A stretch of DNA of 64,000 nucleotides, taken from positions 10,425,896 to 10,489,895 of the forward strand of contig CM076957.1 in the NCBI GenBank assembly GCA_039566865.1, in the 5' to 3' direction. Positions 40,861-51,197 of the stretch are shown piece by piece. Origin of the DNA: Aurelia coerulea (Eukaryota; Cnidaria; Scyphozoa; Semaeostomeae; Ulmaridae). A model generated the notes under the pieces. The model worked only from the letters and a program-made list of their open reading frames with translations, had not been told where the DNA came from and made no database searches. Numbering within the stretch: position 1 is the stretch's first letter; each line of letters starts with the position of its first letter. The position numbers and the translations under genes were made by a program.

Positions 40861-42143
40861 CCCAAAAAATGCATACGGATTTGATTGAATCCAGCGCTGT
40901 GAATTTAGCTTCAATCAATGTGTAATCACTCTAAAGATGTTTCTCTAGTTAACTTGAACATAGATACCTCGTTTGTTGATATTGGTACTTTGAGAGCAGA
41001 CAAGTTAATCTTGAAAGCTCAAATTTGCCTCTTTCTCCAAACCAGAGCTTTAGCCTTTTGGCCTAGGCAATTTCTTAAGGCACAGCGTATAAATCAACGA
41101 TAGCCTTGATGAAATTTGAACAATGTTGGATCTTGTGTTATTCTGTTTTCCAGAAGTGACCCAGGGGCGGGCAAGTATTGTAAAATATTTGACCCATGTT
41201 TGTCCAGAGGAATTGGAAAAAATAGCCAGTTCTTTTATCAAATAGTGCGACTTTCTTGCCCAAAACAACCAGTTTTTGGGACAAAAGGTGAAATTTGAAT
41301 ATTAATCTTCCTATTCCATCAGTTTGTCACAAAAATTAAGTTTTCTAACCTCCTATCTAATCAATATCCAGAAGTTTATCTGCAAGCTGGTTTTCCCTTT
41401 GTCCCCAAATTTCAGCAGAAAAGACCAGTATTTCAAATTTTCACGTAAGTGGTTCTACCTTTGTCCACCAAATTTACCGAAAAAGGACCAGAAATTCCAA
41501 TTTTTCAATAAAGTGGTTGTGGTTCTACCTTTGTCCGGCAAATTTCCGAAAAAAAGGCCAGAATTTCTAATTTTTCATCAAAGCGGTCCTATCATTGTCT
41601 GGCAACCGCTTTTGGGACACATGTATTTTCATATCTATAATTACCACTTGCTTTCTAACTAGCGGTTTTTGGGACAAACATCGTCAATGATACATAATGT
41701 TAAAATTGTCCTACAAATTTAAGAAAAATAACAGCGGAAATTTGCCATCAAAAACGACCAGTTTTTGGGACAAAGGTGGTGCAAAATTTTTTCATGAACT
41801 ACCGGTTTTCGGACAAAGGTTGGACCATCGTTACCAGTGTGACATGTCCGCCCTGGGTCACCCCCCCCCCAATCACCCATTGGGAAGTCTCTTAATTTTT
41901 CATTAATTTCAGTTCTTAATTTCGACGTGCTTCTGAAATTTGCTTAGGCCAAAAGGCCAAAGCTTTGGTTTGAAAGTGCACCCAAATTTCAGCTTTCAAG
42001 AAGCACTAATACCAACAAACGATGTATCTATGTTCAAGGTAACTATCGAGAAACATTTTGAGAGTGATTAGCCATTGGTTAAAGCTAAATTCACATCGCC
42101 GGAGTCAACCAAATTTGTATACATTTTTTGAGACATTCGGTAT
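40853..42143. mobile_element. Mariner-like element with about 210-bp inverted repeats
   Basis: Left ACCAGGCGTCCCAAAAAATG, right ...TTTTTTGAGACATTCGGTA. Homology between the arms runs to about 41070 and from about 41935 (CAAGTTAATCTTGAAAGCTC; ACTTGAACATAGATACCTCG against CGATGTATCTATGTTCAAGG). It belongs with 23922-25813 by the GGGACACCCGGTA-type end and CAAATTTG blocks. The middle holds a nested GTGACCCAGGGGCGG / CCGCCCTGGGTCAC pair (41156, 41862) and tandem repeats. No transposase frame. Confidence 0.76.
41395..41605. repeat. About 70-bp tandem repeat, three units
   Basis: Units contain GGTTCTACCTTTGTCC, CAAATTTNCCGAAAAA, GGNCAGAAATTCCAATTTTTC. Related ACCAGTTTTTGGGACAAAGG words continue to about 41830. 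Confidence 0.72.
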
Positions 42144-42184
42144 TTTCTAGGGGACTCGTGCTTGTTATCAGCTTTAGTTGCGCA

Positions 42185-43235
42185 TATCCAGTTTAAACAT
42201 GAATGGTAGGAGACTGCTGTGTTAACCTAAAGAAACATATTTATTCAAACTTACTTTTTCGTATTTATTGCATTCGGCCTAATATTCTGACCTCTTGCGG
42301 GCGCCGGCATATTGCAATGATCCTACGCATGCGCATTGATTGTGTGCCTCGGAATGAGTTACTGGGACGTTTCCAATTCATTTCATTTCATTTCATTTTT
42401 ATTTATTTAGGCACGGTAGCCCCGTCAGTCCATAAGAACTGCTTTTCAGGGGCCGTGGCAAAACATTTACTAATTAAAAGATCACTACATAATAATAAAA
42501 AAAATAAGAATTCTCGTCATGGCTAGTTTTTTATTCTTCTCTTAAAGGTGGCAAGCGAGGGTGCCTGTTTAGCATCAGGTTCGAGTTGATTCCAAAGCTT
42601 AGGTCCACGAAAAGATATAGCCCTCTGCCCATTGTTAGTTTTTCGTAATGGTAATGAGAGATCAGTTTCGGTGTTTCTCAGTTTTCTGACATTTCGAGAA
42701 GAATTTTTTTCGAACAAATCTGAAAGGTACTCCGGAACCAGACCATTTAGTGACTTGTACATTGTGGTAGCTGTTTCGCTTCTAATAATATCATTTACAG
42801 TAGGCCAATTTAAACTGCGAATTAATGCCATAGCAGGCGTATCAAATCGATTTTTAGTTACTATCCTAGCTGCTCGATTTTGCAGCTTCTGCAGGGTTTG
42901 CAGTTTAGTCACCCCACAGCACCCCCACACCGAACAACAGAACCGAAAATGGGGCTCGACGATACCCCTATACATTGCACTCAACGTGTTTTGAGGTAAA
43001 AATTTCCTGGAATATTTCAAAAATCCAATTCAAAAATTCAAAAATCCAATTCAAAAATTCGATCCGAGCACTAAATGCGCATGCGTAGGATTAATGCAAT
43101 ACGCCGGCGCCCGCAAGAGGTCAGAATATTAGGCCGAACGCAATAAATAAGAAAGGGTAAGTTTGAATGAAAAATATGTTTCTAGGCGAATGCAGTGTTT
43201 AGGCTAACACAGCAGTCTCCTACCACTCATGGTTT
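42185..43235. repeat. Inverted repeat (arms about 150-170 bp) around an RT insertion
   Basis: Left arm 42185-42340 and right arm 43065-43235 are complementary (GGTAGGAGACTGCTGTGTTA, CCTAATATTCTGACCTCTTG, ATGCGCATGCG). Without the RT the element would be a foldback of about 400 bp. Confidence 0.83.
42368..43022 (-). pseudogene. 5'-truncated CR1/L2-like RT tail, minus strand
   Basis: The open frame 43020-42523 runs MKYSRKFLPQNTLSAMYRGI ... FRFCCSVWGCCGV ... LQNRAARIVTKNRFD ... LATFKRRIKN. Its 3' hairpin (CCACGGCCCCTG / GGGGCTACCGTGCC) and (TGAAA)n tail lie at 42376-42470. CCAATTCA at about 42374 and 43022-43030 may be its target duplication; the right copy is itself tandemly repeated. Confidence 0.84.
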
Positions 43236-43472
43236 AAACCACAAACTGCACTTTCTCGCTCAAGAAGCAACGAGTGCAGTCTGGCACTACGCGGCTTGCT
43301 AAAACTGACAAAATCATTTTTTCGCTGATTTTAAGAAGTGGAGCCCTGGAGCCCTGAAAAGTATGCAATGGAGCCCTGGAGCACGGCAATTTTGCCTTTG
43401 GGAGCCCGGAGCCCATATAAATATGCCCTGGAGACTCGGAGCCCGAGATCCCTTAGGGGGCCTCTATACTAG

Positions 43473-43595
43473 ATTCTGTTTCACTCCAGATGTCAGGTCG
43501 GGGTTGCGATGAATTTGTTGATGCTACGAGTGCAACTCATTTGATGTAGATTGAGGTAAGTAAAATGCCTGACAATCTGATGTGAAACAGAATTT
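43473..43595. mobile_element. Small hairpin MITE
   Basis: The arms ATTCTGTTTCACTCCAGATG TCAGG and, complemented, ATTCTGTTTCACATCAGATTGTCAGG enclose about 70 bp. It sits immediately outside the right end of the GGAGCCC element. Confidence 0.7.
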
Positions 43596-43599
43596 ACAA

Positions 43600-44045
43600 G
43601 GAAAAGAAACAATAACGATACGGGACTTGGTGATTGCTTAGTACATGGCTGAATTCTCAATAGATCTTAATCAAACCGACCAGTTTTTTTTGAAGCGTAA
43701 AGTTAATTCGATTACATTTCTGTTCAACTCATTAGAAAGGTCTTGATCACCATACAATAAAAGCTGCGTCAAAGAATGATTTGAAAGATTGGTGGTTTGT
43801 ACATATGGTCGTAATAATTCAACGATTCCAGCGAGAAGATTTTGTCGTTCTCGTTGAACATCAAAAGAAGGGCAGAGCAACAAAAAGTGCTCCGTGTCTT
43901 TAATGTCATCGCTTGTTGGGCACATTGAGTTTATGGTATCTCTGAAATCATGCTTGAATTTATGGAGATTTAACTTGCTGAGACCAACCCTAAGTTGTGT
44001 GAGGTAGGATAATCCTATGGGATCGTTAATTCCAAAGACAGGTTA
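43600..44045 (-). pseudogene. C-terminal fragment of the 2A-carrying RT family
   Basis: LSYLTQLRVGLSKLNLHKFK, then MCPTSDDIKDTEHFLLLCPS and LLYGDQDLSNELNRNVIELT, stop at about 43671. The Cys-His block (C...H...C in DTEHFLLLC) and flanking sequence match the end of the 618-residue RT at 48725-50581. The upstream part is missing; a G-run (44088-44103) follows. Confidence 0.83.
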
Positions 44046-44099
44046 CAGATTTTGCAGGGGGGGGATGGGCTTTTTTCGAGCTACCGTTTATGTGGGGGG

Positions 44100-45230
44100 G
44101 GGGTGAAAACTGCCTTAGACTCATCAAAATTCAATACAACTTGGCACAGTTATAGAGCAAGTAATTCGTAGCTCATAGCGTAATTTGGGTGTGGCTGCCA
44201 TGAAGGATTAATTCGTTTTGGTTCCTTTCTGACCTTGTTGGTTGTTTTAATTGGAAAATATCCTGCATAAAAGGGGGATTTAGTTTTGAGACAGTTTTAT
44301 AGATTTCAATACAAAGAGTTCTGAGACGGCTGATTCTCATCGTGCATTTCCCAGCTTTGGAAAGTTAAGTGATCCAAAAAATCTTCTTGTTGCGTGTAGT
44401 GCAATTGTACAGTGATAAACAAGTAAATAAAGTAAAATATAAGCACTTTGATGCGAATGGAAATATGCACGACGTTTCGAGCATAGCTTGATAACGGGCT
44501 ATGCTCGAAACGTCGTGCTTATTTCAATTCGCACCAAAGTGCTTATATTTTACTTTATTTACTTGTTTATCTTTGGAAAGTTAGTCGTCATAAGAGCTTG
44601 TAGAGTCATTGTAAAGAAATCTAAGGGCTCGCTCTTGGATCTCAATTTTTTTCACTGACATTTCAGAGGAAAAATGCCAGACCAGAGGGCAGTAATTAAA
44701 ATTTGAAAAAACGAAGCTTTGGACCAATATCTTTTTGGCTTTAAACTCCATATAACCCTTAAGTATTTTCAGTGCGTTTAGCTGCGCAGCGGCTTTCCTA
44801 CATAGATCGGAAATGTGGTCGTCAAAGGTTAGTCTGTGATCAATTTTTACCCCCAGAAGTCTTACTGCATTTTCAGATTGAATTTGTTTGCCTTTTATGG
44901 TTAGTTTTTCCCCAATTGTATCATCTCTACCCTTTGTTACTACGATGGCATGGAATTTGTCCAGATATGCAATCATTTGGTTCCTTTCAAGCCAATTTAT
45001 AGCAACGTTTTGATTCTTGTTCCAATATTCTAACCAGGTTTGGGAATGATTTTGAAAAAGCTGTTAGAGTATTATTGTCTGCATAATTATGTAAAGTTGC
45101 TTTCTCTATGTAAAGATAAACATCGTTTATGTAAAGTTAAACAAGATTGGACCAAGGACAGATCCTTGTGGTACACCAGAAAGCACGAGTTGGAAAGTAC
45201 GTGTTGTTAATACGCACTGACTGTTGTCTA
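44100..45230 (-). pseudogene. CR1-like RT (family C), C-terminal part
   Basis: Minus strand from QQSVRINNTYF through GVPQGSVLGPILFN, the active-site block YADNNT, then LDKFHAIVVTKGRDDTIGEK, VRLLGVKIDHRLTFDDHISD and FNYCPLVWHFSSEMSVKKIE to TSSYDD at 44581. It continues KAGKCTMRISRLRTLCIEIY behind a small insertion. Frame changes occur around 45100-45180. The YADD dyad reads YADN, which would abolish catalysis. The N-terminal part lies 16 kb away at 61608-61930. Confidence 0.84.
44368..44570. mobile_element. Hairpin insert with 13-bp target duplication (SINE- or MITE-like)
   Basis: CTTTGGAAAGTTA occurs at 44355-44367 and 44571-44583, flanking 203 bp. Most of it (44414-44571) is a near-perfect hairpin with arms GATAAACAAGTAAATAAAG ... 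CACGACGTTTCGAGCATAGC and complement around about 10 nt; the rest is unique. A 13-bp duplication is more typical of target-primed retrotransposition than of cut-and-paste transposons, while the hairpin is MITE-like. No pol III boxes recognised. Confidence 0.72.
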
Positions 45231-45869
45231 GGGTAGGGTGGGGTAATGTGGGTCTACGGGGTAAAGTGGGTCTACTGAGCTTTTCGCTAGAAATATCCTT
45301 CCTCGTTCAATGGAAGAAAGGTCGGCTATTTTTCTTTTAATGTCTGCATGTTAAACTGCCTTTTTACATAAAACATTCGTCTTAGATGTATCTCCACTCG
45401 TTTTATAAAATAACTTTACTGAACGGCCTATTGTGCAAGAATCTCAAAGCCCAGGAAAGCTTTCTCCTGCCACTGTTGTTTTGCTTTTCTGGTCAATTTA
45501 ATGACCATGAGGTGAGGGTTTGGTCTTTTACAAATGAAATGACGTTTATTTCGAAGTCATTGACGCGATTATTCTTTTTATTTTTTTTTTACCAGGTGGG
45601 GTAATGTGGGCCTACTGGGAATTCAGCCATAATTCAAATTCAACGAAGCCTTGAATTGCTTAAAATTTTCGCACTTATATTTATCTTGCCACGTTGTTTT
45701 CTGTCTAAAATGCGAAAACGGATTTCCTATTACCGCAGTTGCTGTCTTGTAACCAGTAAATTGGAGTAAACACACTGCAAACATTTTTATTTGACTGTTA
45801 TTATCAAATTCGATCACTGACTTGCAAGTCGCAACGATGGTGGATCACAGCAAAATGACCGTAGTTTTA

Positions 45870-46454
45870 TTTTTTTATTTTTTTTTCTATCAAATCTTAA
45901 AAAGCTAAAAGAACTACAACTACAATTCAACTGTGCCAATCATAGCGGAAAAAGACACAAGGTCATCGAGTTTCCACTATGACTGGCACTTACAATATTT
46001 CTTAGAATTAAATACAATAACAAAAAACAAAAATGAAAACGGTTAAGGAAAAATAAAATACAAGTCATAACGGACATAAGACATAAGCTGCTGCCTTCCA
46101 ACAAATGATTGTTAACCTACATTCGTTTCGTGTTTTCGATAAAGCAAATCGTTTCCTCCATAATCATTTTATTCGCACTCACGCATAAATCGGAACTTCC
46201 AAAAAGGAGTAGATTACAAAGCGATTTGGAGTCCATACTCGAAACGTTTAAATCAGGAATGTTTTCGAGATGACCAAAAACATCTTGCCGTAATGTGTCA
46301 TACATAGGGCAGTGCAGGAGAAAATGTTGATTATCTTCATTTGCATCGCCGCAATCACAAATAGGGCTTAAACAGTCAAAATTGTGCCGGAATTTATGCT
46401 CGTTTAAGTCACTAAATTTAACACGAAGTTTTGTCAATCGTCGAATGCCAATAA
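45870..46454 (-). pseudogene. CR1-like RT (family D), C-terminal part and 3' UTR
   Basis: IRRLTKLRVKFSDLNEHKFR ... ICDCGDANEDNQHFLLHCPM ... FENTKRM-type ending, stop at 46117-46119. The CxC...HFLLHC block is a zinc-binding-like tail shared with the 2A family. The 3' UTR has a strong hairpin (GTGCCAGTCATAGTGGAA / TTCCGCTATGATTGGCAC, about 45935-45995) and an A-rich tail to about 45870. Confidence 0.83.
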
Positions 46455-46689
46455 CAGAAGCGGACTGGTCCACCGGGACACCGGGAAATTTCCCGGTGCG
46501 CCCTTTGCCTCAAGTTTGTCTTTGTCAAAAAACTTGTTATTTTAAAAGGCAAAGGCAAACAATCATCGTACAGAACTAAACATGATTACAGCCATCAATT
46601 GACCTGTCGGAAAGTAATACATATTTTTCATGTATTCCAAATGCAAATGCAGTCTATTTAGATCAGAATCTTCTTCTTCTCAAAAGCAA

Positions 46690-48245
46690 ATTGTGTCATT
46701 TCATTTTCATTTCATTTAATATTATTTATACATAAATTAACCCTTCAGCAAACTAAAATATATAACATCTATTTACAATGATAAAACCTTATGAATAAAA
46801 ACCTAAAGCCCTCAGGGAGTTGTGTTTGGCTTGAGAGTCTAGCTCTTTAGATGCGTTTTAAGTTGTTTTTTAAAACGATCAAGTGTCGGTAACTCGCGAA
46901 TTTCGGCAAGTGTATCATTCCATGACTTGAAGGCTGCGTAATGAAAGCCCTTTTTTGCAAATTCAGTCCTATATCTAGGGATCTGGATATCCTTACAGTG
47001 CCTCGTATTGTAGGTCGAGTGAAAAGATCTTGGCTTGTATTTATCCCAGAGGTTTTCAGGCATAGTCTGTTCATAATCTTGTAAGTCATGACATTCCTAT
47101 CGTAACGGAAAAGATTTTCTACGTTTAACCAGGATGTCGACCAGCCATCTTTTATTCTTGCGTTTGCAATTATTGAATACGCCTGGTCTTGAAGGCGTTG
47201 GAGAGCAGCTACTTTTGTTTTTGAAAGACTACCCCAGAAAAAATCGGCATAACGCAGGTGACTCTCGATTAACGCATAGTATACATTACACAATTGGGAT
47301 TGTGGAACGACATTTTTCAATTTTTTTAAAGCTGCAAGATCTCCACTCAGTTTGCCTTTGGTGCGCTTAAACTGTTCATCCCAATTTAGTTTTTCATCAA
47401 CTATCACTCCGAGGGATTTCGTCTTTTCAACTCTTTTGGTGTCAGAGTTATTTAGTTTAAGCACTTCTGGCAGGTCTAAATTCTTGGTTTTAAGTGGATG
47501 CCCTATGACCATGAATTCAGTTTTTTTGGGATTGGGGCTAATTTTGTTCACCCTCAACCACTCAGAGAGATTGGAAAGCTCTTGATGTAATCGTTATATT
47601 GGTATCGTCAGCATAAATGCTAGCCTTGGAGAATTTAAGACACTTTTCCAAGTCATTCAAGTAAATGATGAAAAGAAGAGGGCCTAAACAAGAACCTTGG
47701 GGAATACCACAGGTTACATCTCTGGCTTTAGAGTGCTGACCGTTCAGAGAGCAGAACTGTTTTCTATTATTTAAGTAGGATTCAAACCAATTCCCAGCTT
47801 TGCCTCTTATTCCATATGCACGTAATGTTTTGAGTAATATATCGCATCGTGATCAACCATATCGAAGGCTTTCTCAAGGTCGAGAAAAATAGTGAGATTA
47901 ACATTGCTGCGATCTACGTTTTCGTACCAGAAGTCTGTGCTGCTTATGAGTGATGTTATCGTGGAGTACAACTTACGAAAAGCTGCTTGGTTGCATGTAA
48001 TGCTCTCATTAATTTTGAGAAATGCAAATAGTTGATCGTGCGTTAGTCGATCTAGCATCCTTGAAAACACTGAGATTACAGAGATAGGTCTGTAGTTGTT
48101 TAGATCAGTTTTTGGGCCCGACTTGTAAATTGGGGTGACTCTCGCTATTTTCCAGACGTCAGGAAAAACACCATTCGTAAGTGATGAGTTATAAATCAGC
48201 ATAAGGGGCTGAGCTATAAATTCGCTCGCGTCTTTTACCAAAGCT
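46690..48245 (-). pseudogene. 5'-truncated CR1-like RT (family E)
   Basis: From 48241: SEFIAQPLMLIYNSSLTNGV, NNYRPISVISVFSRMLDRLT, FLDLEKAFDMVDHD. A shift leads to the GIPQGSCLGPLLFIIYLND-type region (about 47650-47720) and YADDTN (about 47620). Then MRVNKISPNPKKTEFMVIGH to MNRLC, a shift at about 47040, and MPENLWDKYKPRS ... KKQLKTHLKS, stop at 46839. The 3' tail is (TGAAA)n at 46695-46720. Relative of 32698-33832. Confidence 0.86.
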
Positions 48246-48389
48246 ACTGTAAGCTACTGTGTATAAAGAAGCCTTTATTATTCATAATGGGGCATTTTCC
48301 GACATTGTAAATGGTCCTCGAGATTCCTTTAAAACCGAAGAGAAGATAGCTGGGTATAGGTTGGGTAAAAATTTTCCGAATTTTTTTTT
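48246..48389. mobile_element. hAT MITE fragment
   Basis: About 48295-48385 is the complement of 10785-10865 (GGTCCTCGAGAT, GCTGGGTATAGGTTGGGTAA, AAAATTTTCCGA). It is cut by the poly-A tail of the next retroelement. Confidence 0.65.
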
Positions 48390-51093
48390 TTTTTTTTTTT
48401 TTATATATTCCAATAAAAAGTTACAATATATTTACGAGCTACACTACACTACTTACAGAACTACTTTACAATATGAGCTACCCTACACTACTTACATAAT
48501 TACCCTACAATACTACTACAACGATACCCCAAGGAGCAAAAAAGCAATGTCTACCCTGAGGCCATTAACATATAGATATATAATATAAGAAAAAGAAGAA
48601 ACTAGTCAAAATATAAGACAAGAAAATAAATGACATGAACAAAAAGAACAACTACATAAAATCTACTCGTAAATTACTACTAAACGGGGAAAGGTGGTGG
48701 CATGTAATGAAGTTTGGAATTATCTTAATCAAATCGACCAGTTTTATGGATATACTGCAAAGTTAATTGTAATATATTTCTATTAACTTCATTGGAAAGT
48801 TCTTTATCACCATACAGTAAGAGCTCCGTAAGAACCTTATTTGAAGGATTAATGTACCCAAATGGTCTCAGTAGCGAAAGGACTCCAGCGAGAAGATCAC
48901 GTCGTTCCTCATCAAAAGAAGGGCAATGCAACAAAAAGTGTTCAGTATCCTCAACACCGTCATTTGTGGGGCACATTGGATTTATTGTATCCCTAAAATT
49001 GTGCTTGAATTTGTGAAAGTTCAGTGTGCTTAGGCCAACCCTTAGTTGAGTAATATAGGATAATCCTTTAGGGTCATGAATACCAAAAACGGATTTTGCA
49101 GGAGGGCGTATTATGGATAGCAGCTTTGACTTAAAAACAGCAACAGTTGGTGCAGTTCTAATTTCTGGATCAAGTTTGTTCCATTCAGATAAGCAGTGAG
49201 GATAGAAGGCAGACTGAAATTTTTCTGTCCTTGCCCCTATTCGCCCAACGACATCCTGATTGCGAAGAGAGTATTGGGACTGTTGAAACGGTGGAATTGG
49301 ATTCATGGTATATGCAGGTGTTAAATCATTCATAAACTTGTAAAACAAGCTGAGGCGTCTACTCCACCTTCGAAGGTTTAGTGATTCCCAGCCCAACTCC
49401 GTGTATAGCTTCTCTCGCGATGTCCCTCTCCATGTTCTTGTCACAGCTAGTGCAGCAGAGTACTGAACAGATTCTAATTTTTCCATCATATTTGACAAGA
49501 TGATATTCTGACTGAATGCACATATTTTTGCAGGAATGTGGTAAATCACATCCCCATAGTCTAGATGGGGTCGCACATAGAGTTTGTATAGTTCATTTAA
49601 GGTATGCCTGGGCAGATAACTGGAGAGATATTTCAACATACCTATACCCTTTCTTGTTTTAGAGATAGCTTCTTTAATATGAGCAGAAAAAGACAATTTT
49701 GCGTCAAGGACAATTCCTAAGTGTTTATGTTCATCTACTTTCTTCACCGGTGTGTTATTAAAAAAAATGTTTGGATGATCAATTTCGATTTTTTTCCTTG
49801 AAAATGTCAATTCAACAGCTTGCTTTTGAGGATCAGGATTAAATGACATTTTCCAGTCGTGAGCCCACTGTCTTATCAACTCCAGATCATGGTTCATGTC
49901 ATTCGCAGCTGTATTGGGATCCTTTACTACTGTGAACAACGACGTATCATCAGCAAATAGCTTTACATTGCACTTTAGATCTCTAGTTAGATCATTTATA
50001 TACACAAGAAAGAATAAAGGACCCAAAATAGAGCCCTGGGGCACACCAGCAGAAATATCTCCCCAGGTAGAACACTGCCCATTCAGAACAGTACGCTGTT
50101 TTCGATCTTTTAGAAAACTTTGGACAAGAGAGAGAAGTTTTCCTGACACACCACAGCGTTTTAATTTATAGATTAGACCATCATGCCATACCCTGTCAAA
50201 TGCTTTAGAGATATCAAGATATACAGAACGAACATCAAGAGGAGGATTACAGTCGAAGGCCTTATAAATCGTATGTGTTATTGAGATTAGCTGATTGATT
50301 GTTGAGTCACCGGGACGAAAACCTGATTGATTCGGATTTAGTAGGTCACACGACACGAGATGTGAGTATAACGAATCATAAATGATTTTCTCAAATATTT
50401 TCCCAAAAATTGGAAGAAGAGAAATAGGACGGTAGTTACCTTTCACATTTTTCTCATTTTTCTTATGAACTGGGACTACATTAGCATATTTCCACATTTT
50501 GGGAAATGAACCACTCCTCAAACAGTTTGTGAATATTATCTTTAATGGAATGACTAATGCAGCATCACTTAATTTTATCATTCTTACAGATATATCATCC
50601 CAGCCATGTGCCTTATTGGGATTAAGTGATCTTATGATATTTAGTATCCTATCCTCAGAGATGATAACATCATTATCAGAGTTGCAATTACTGGGCTATC
50701 TCCTGGAATTTCACTGTCTGTGCCAATTGTGGTACACTGGAGTATAAAATAATCATTGAACAACTGTGCCTTTTCAGTAAAATCCGTTATAAATATTCCA
50801 TTCTCTAAAATAGGTGGTATTATGGGAATTTTTGCCTTGTTCAAAACAGTATTGATCAAAGACCAATATGTTTTGCTGCAAGTCTCAGGATTAGCCAAAT
50901 CTTTCCCTACTTTTAGAAAGTAATTTCGTTTAGCATCCTCGACCAATTTCGAACCTTCAGATACCATTTTTTGTATACCCTCAAGCTTGTCGTCTGGCTG
51001 ACCTCTCCTGACAAAGTTTTTATAAGCACGATTTTTGTTCCTTAAAAAATTTTTGATATTTTTCGTTATCCAAGGTGCTTTGCGCGGCCTAAT
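48390..51093 (-). mobile_element. Non-LTR element of the 2A-carrying family, RT half and 3' end
   Basis: Starting at the junction with the LTR element: linker TIRPRKAPWITKNIKNFLRN, KRNYFLKVGKDLANPETCSK, a frameshift near 50660, then the 618-residue RT. The 3' UTR (48390-48724) ends in a poly-A tail (T-run 48379-48402 on the + strand). The 5' half (endonuclease) lies at 57216-58790. Confidence 0.88.
48725..50581 (-). CDS. Reverse transcriptase of the 2A-carrying non-LTR element
   Basis: 618 residues with no stop. RT blocks in order: NYRPISLLPIFGKIFEKIIY (about 48-67), SGFRPGDSTINQL, YLDISKAFDRVWHDGLIYKL, GVPQGSILGPLFFLVYINDL, and the catalytic FADDTS (about 215-220, both Asp kept). The thumb HLGIVLDAKLSFSAHIKEA follows, then VRPHLDYGDVIYH. 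A C-terminal Cys-His block reads MCPTNDGVEDTEHFLLHCPS. In live elements this copies element RNA at the nicked target. Here a frameshift near 50660 and the insertion at 51094 separate it from the endonuclease, so the ORF is a remnant though recent. The first Met is simply the first after the shift. Confidence 0.87.
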   Translation of the reverse strand: MIKLSDAALVIPLKIIFTNCLRSGSFPKMWKYANVVPVHKKNEKNVKGNYRPISLLPIFGKIFEKIIYDSLYSHLVSCDLLNPNQSGFRPGDSTINQLISITHTIYKAFDCNPPLDVRSVYLDISKAFDRVWHDGLIYKLKRCGVSGKLLSLVQSFLKDRKQRTVLNGQCSTWGDISAGVPQGSILGPLFFLVYINDLTRDLKCNVKLFADDTSLFTVVKDPNTAANDMNHDLELIRQWAHDWKMSFNPDPQKQAVELTFSRKKIEIDHPNIFFNNTPVKKVDEHKHLGIVLDAKLSFSAHIKEAISKTRKGIGMLKYLSSYLPRHTLNELYKLYVRPHLDYGDVIYHIPAKICAFSQNIILSNMMEKLESVQYSAALAVTRTWRGTSREKLYTELGWESLNLRRWSRRLSLFYKFMNDLTPAYTMNPIPPFQQSQYSLRNQDVVGRIGARTEKFQSAFYPHCLSEWNKLDPEIRTAPTVAVFKSKLLSIIRPPAKSVFGIHDPKGLSYITQLRVGLSTLNFHKFKHNFRDTINPMCPTNDGVEDTEHFLLHCPSFDEERRDLLAGVLSLLRPFGYINPSNKVLTELLLYGDKELSNEVNRNILQLTLQYIHKTGRFD

Positions 51094-51197
51094 CGTTTTA
51101 GTTTAGGTTTTAGTTTAGTTTTAGTTTTAGTTTAGTTTAGTTTAGTTTAGGACCAAGGTAATTATTATATTGTTGAAATTCGAAACCCCGGGCTGGA
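51094..51197. repeat. (TTTAG)n-rich stretch between target site and LTR
   Basis: About 50 bp of TTTAG/TTTTAG repeats followed by GTTGAAATTCGAAACCCCGG GCTGGA. CGTTT occurs just before it (51090 region) and just after the right LTR (57216-57220). The latter half resembles sequence inside the LTR element (near 52020-52040 and 56517-56532). Confidence 0.6.

Larger units (their letters stand above)
39853..43468. mobile_element. TIR element with GGAGCCC-rich ends
   Basis: Left TATACTGAGGCCCCCAACGG and right (complement) TATAGAGGCCCCCTAAGGG, each followed by about 100-150 bp of repeated GGAGCCC, GGAGCACTGGAGCCC words. The interior holds an hAT fragment, a short ORF, a mariner-like element and an inverted repeat with an RT inside. 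Duplication not resolved. No transposase recognised. Confidence 0.62.
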
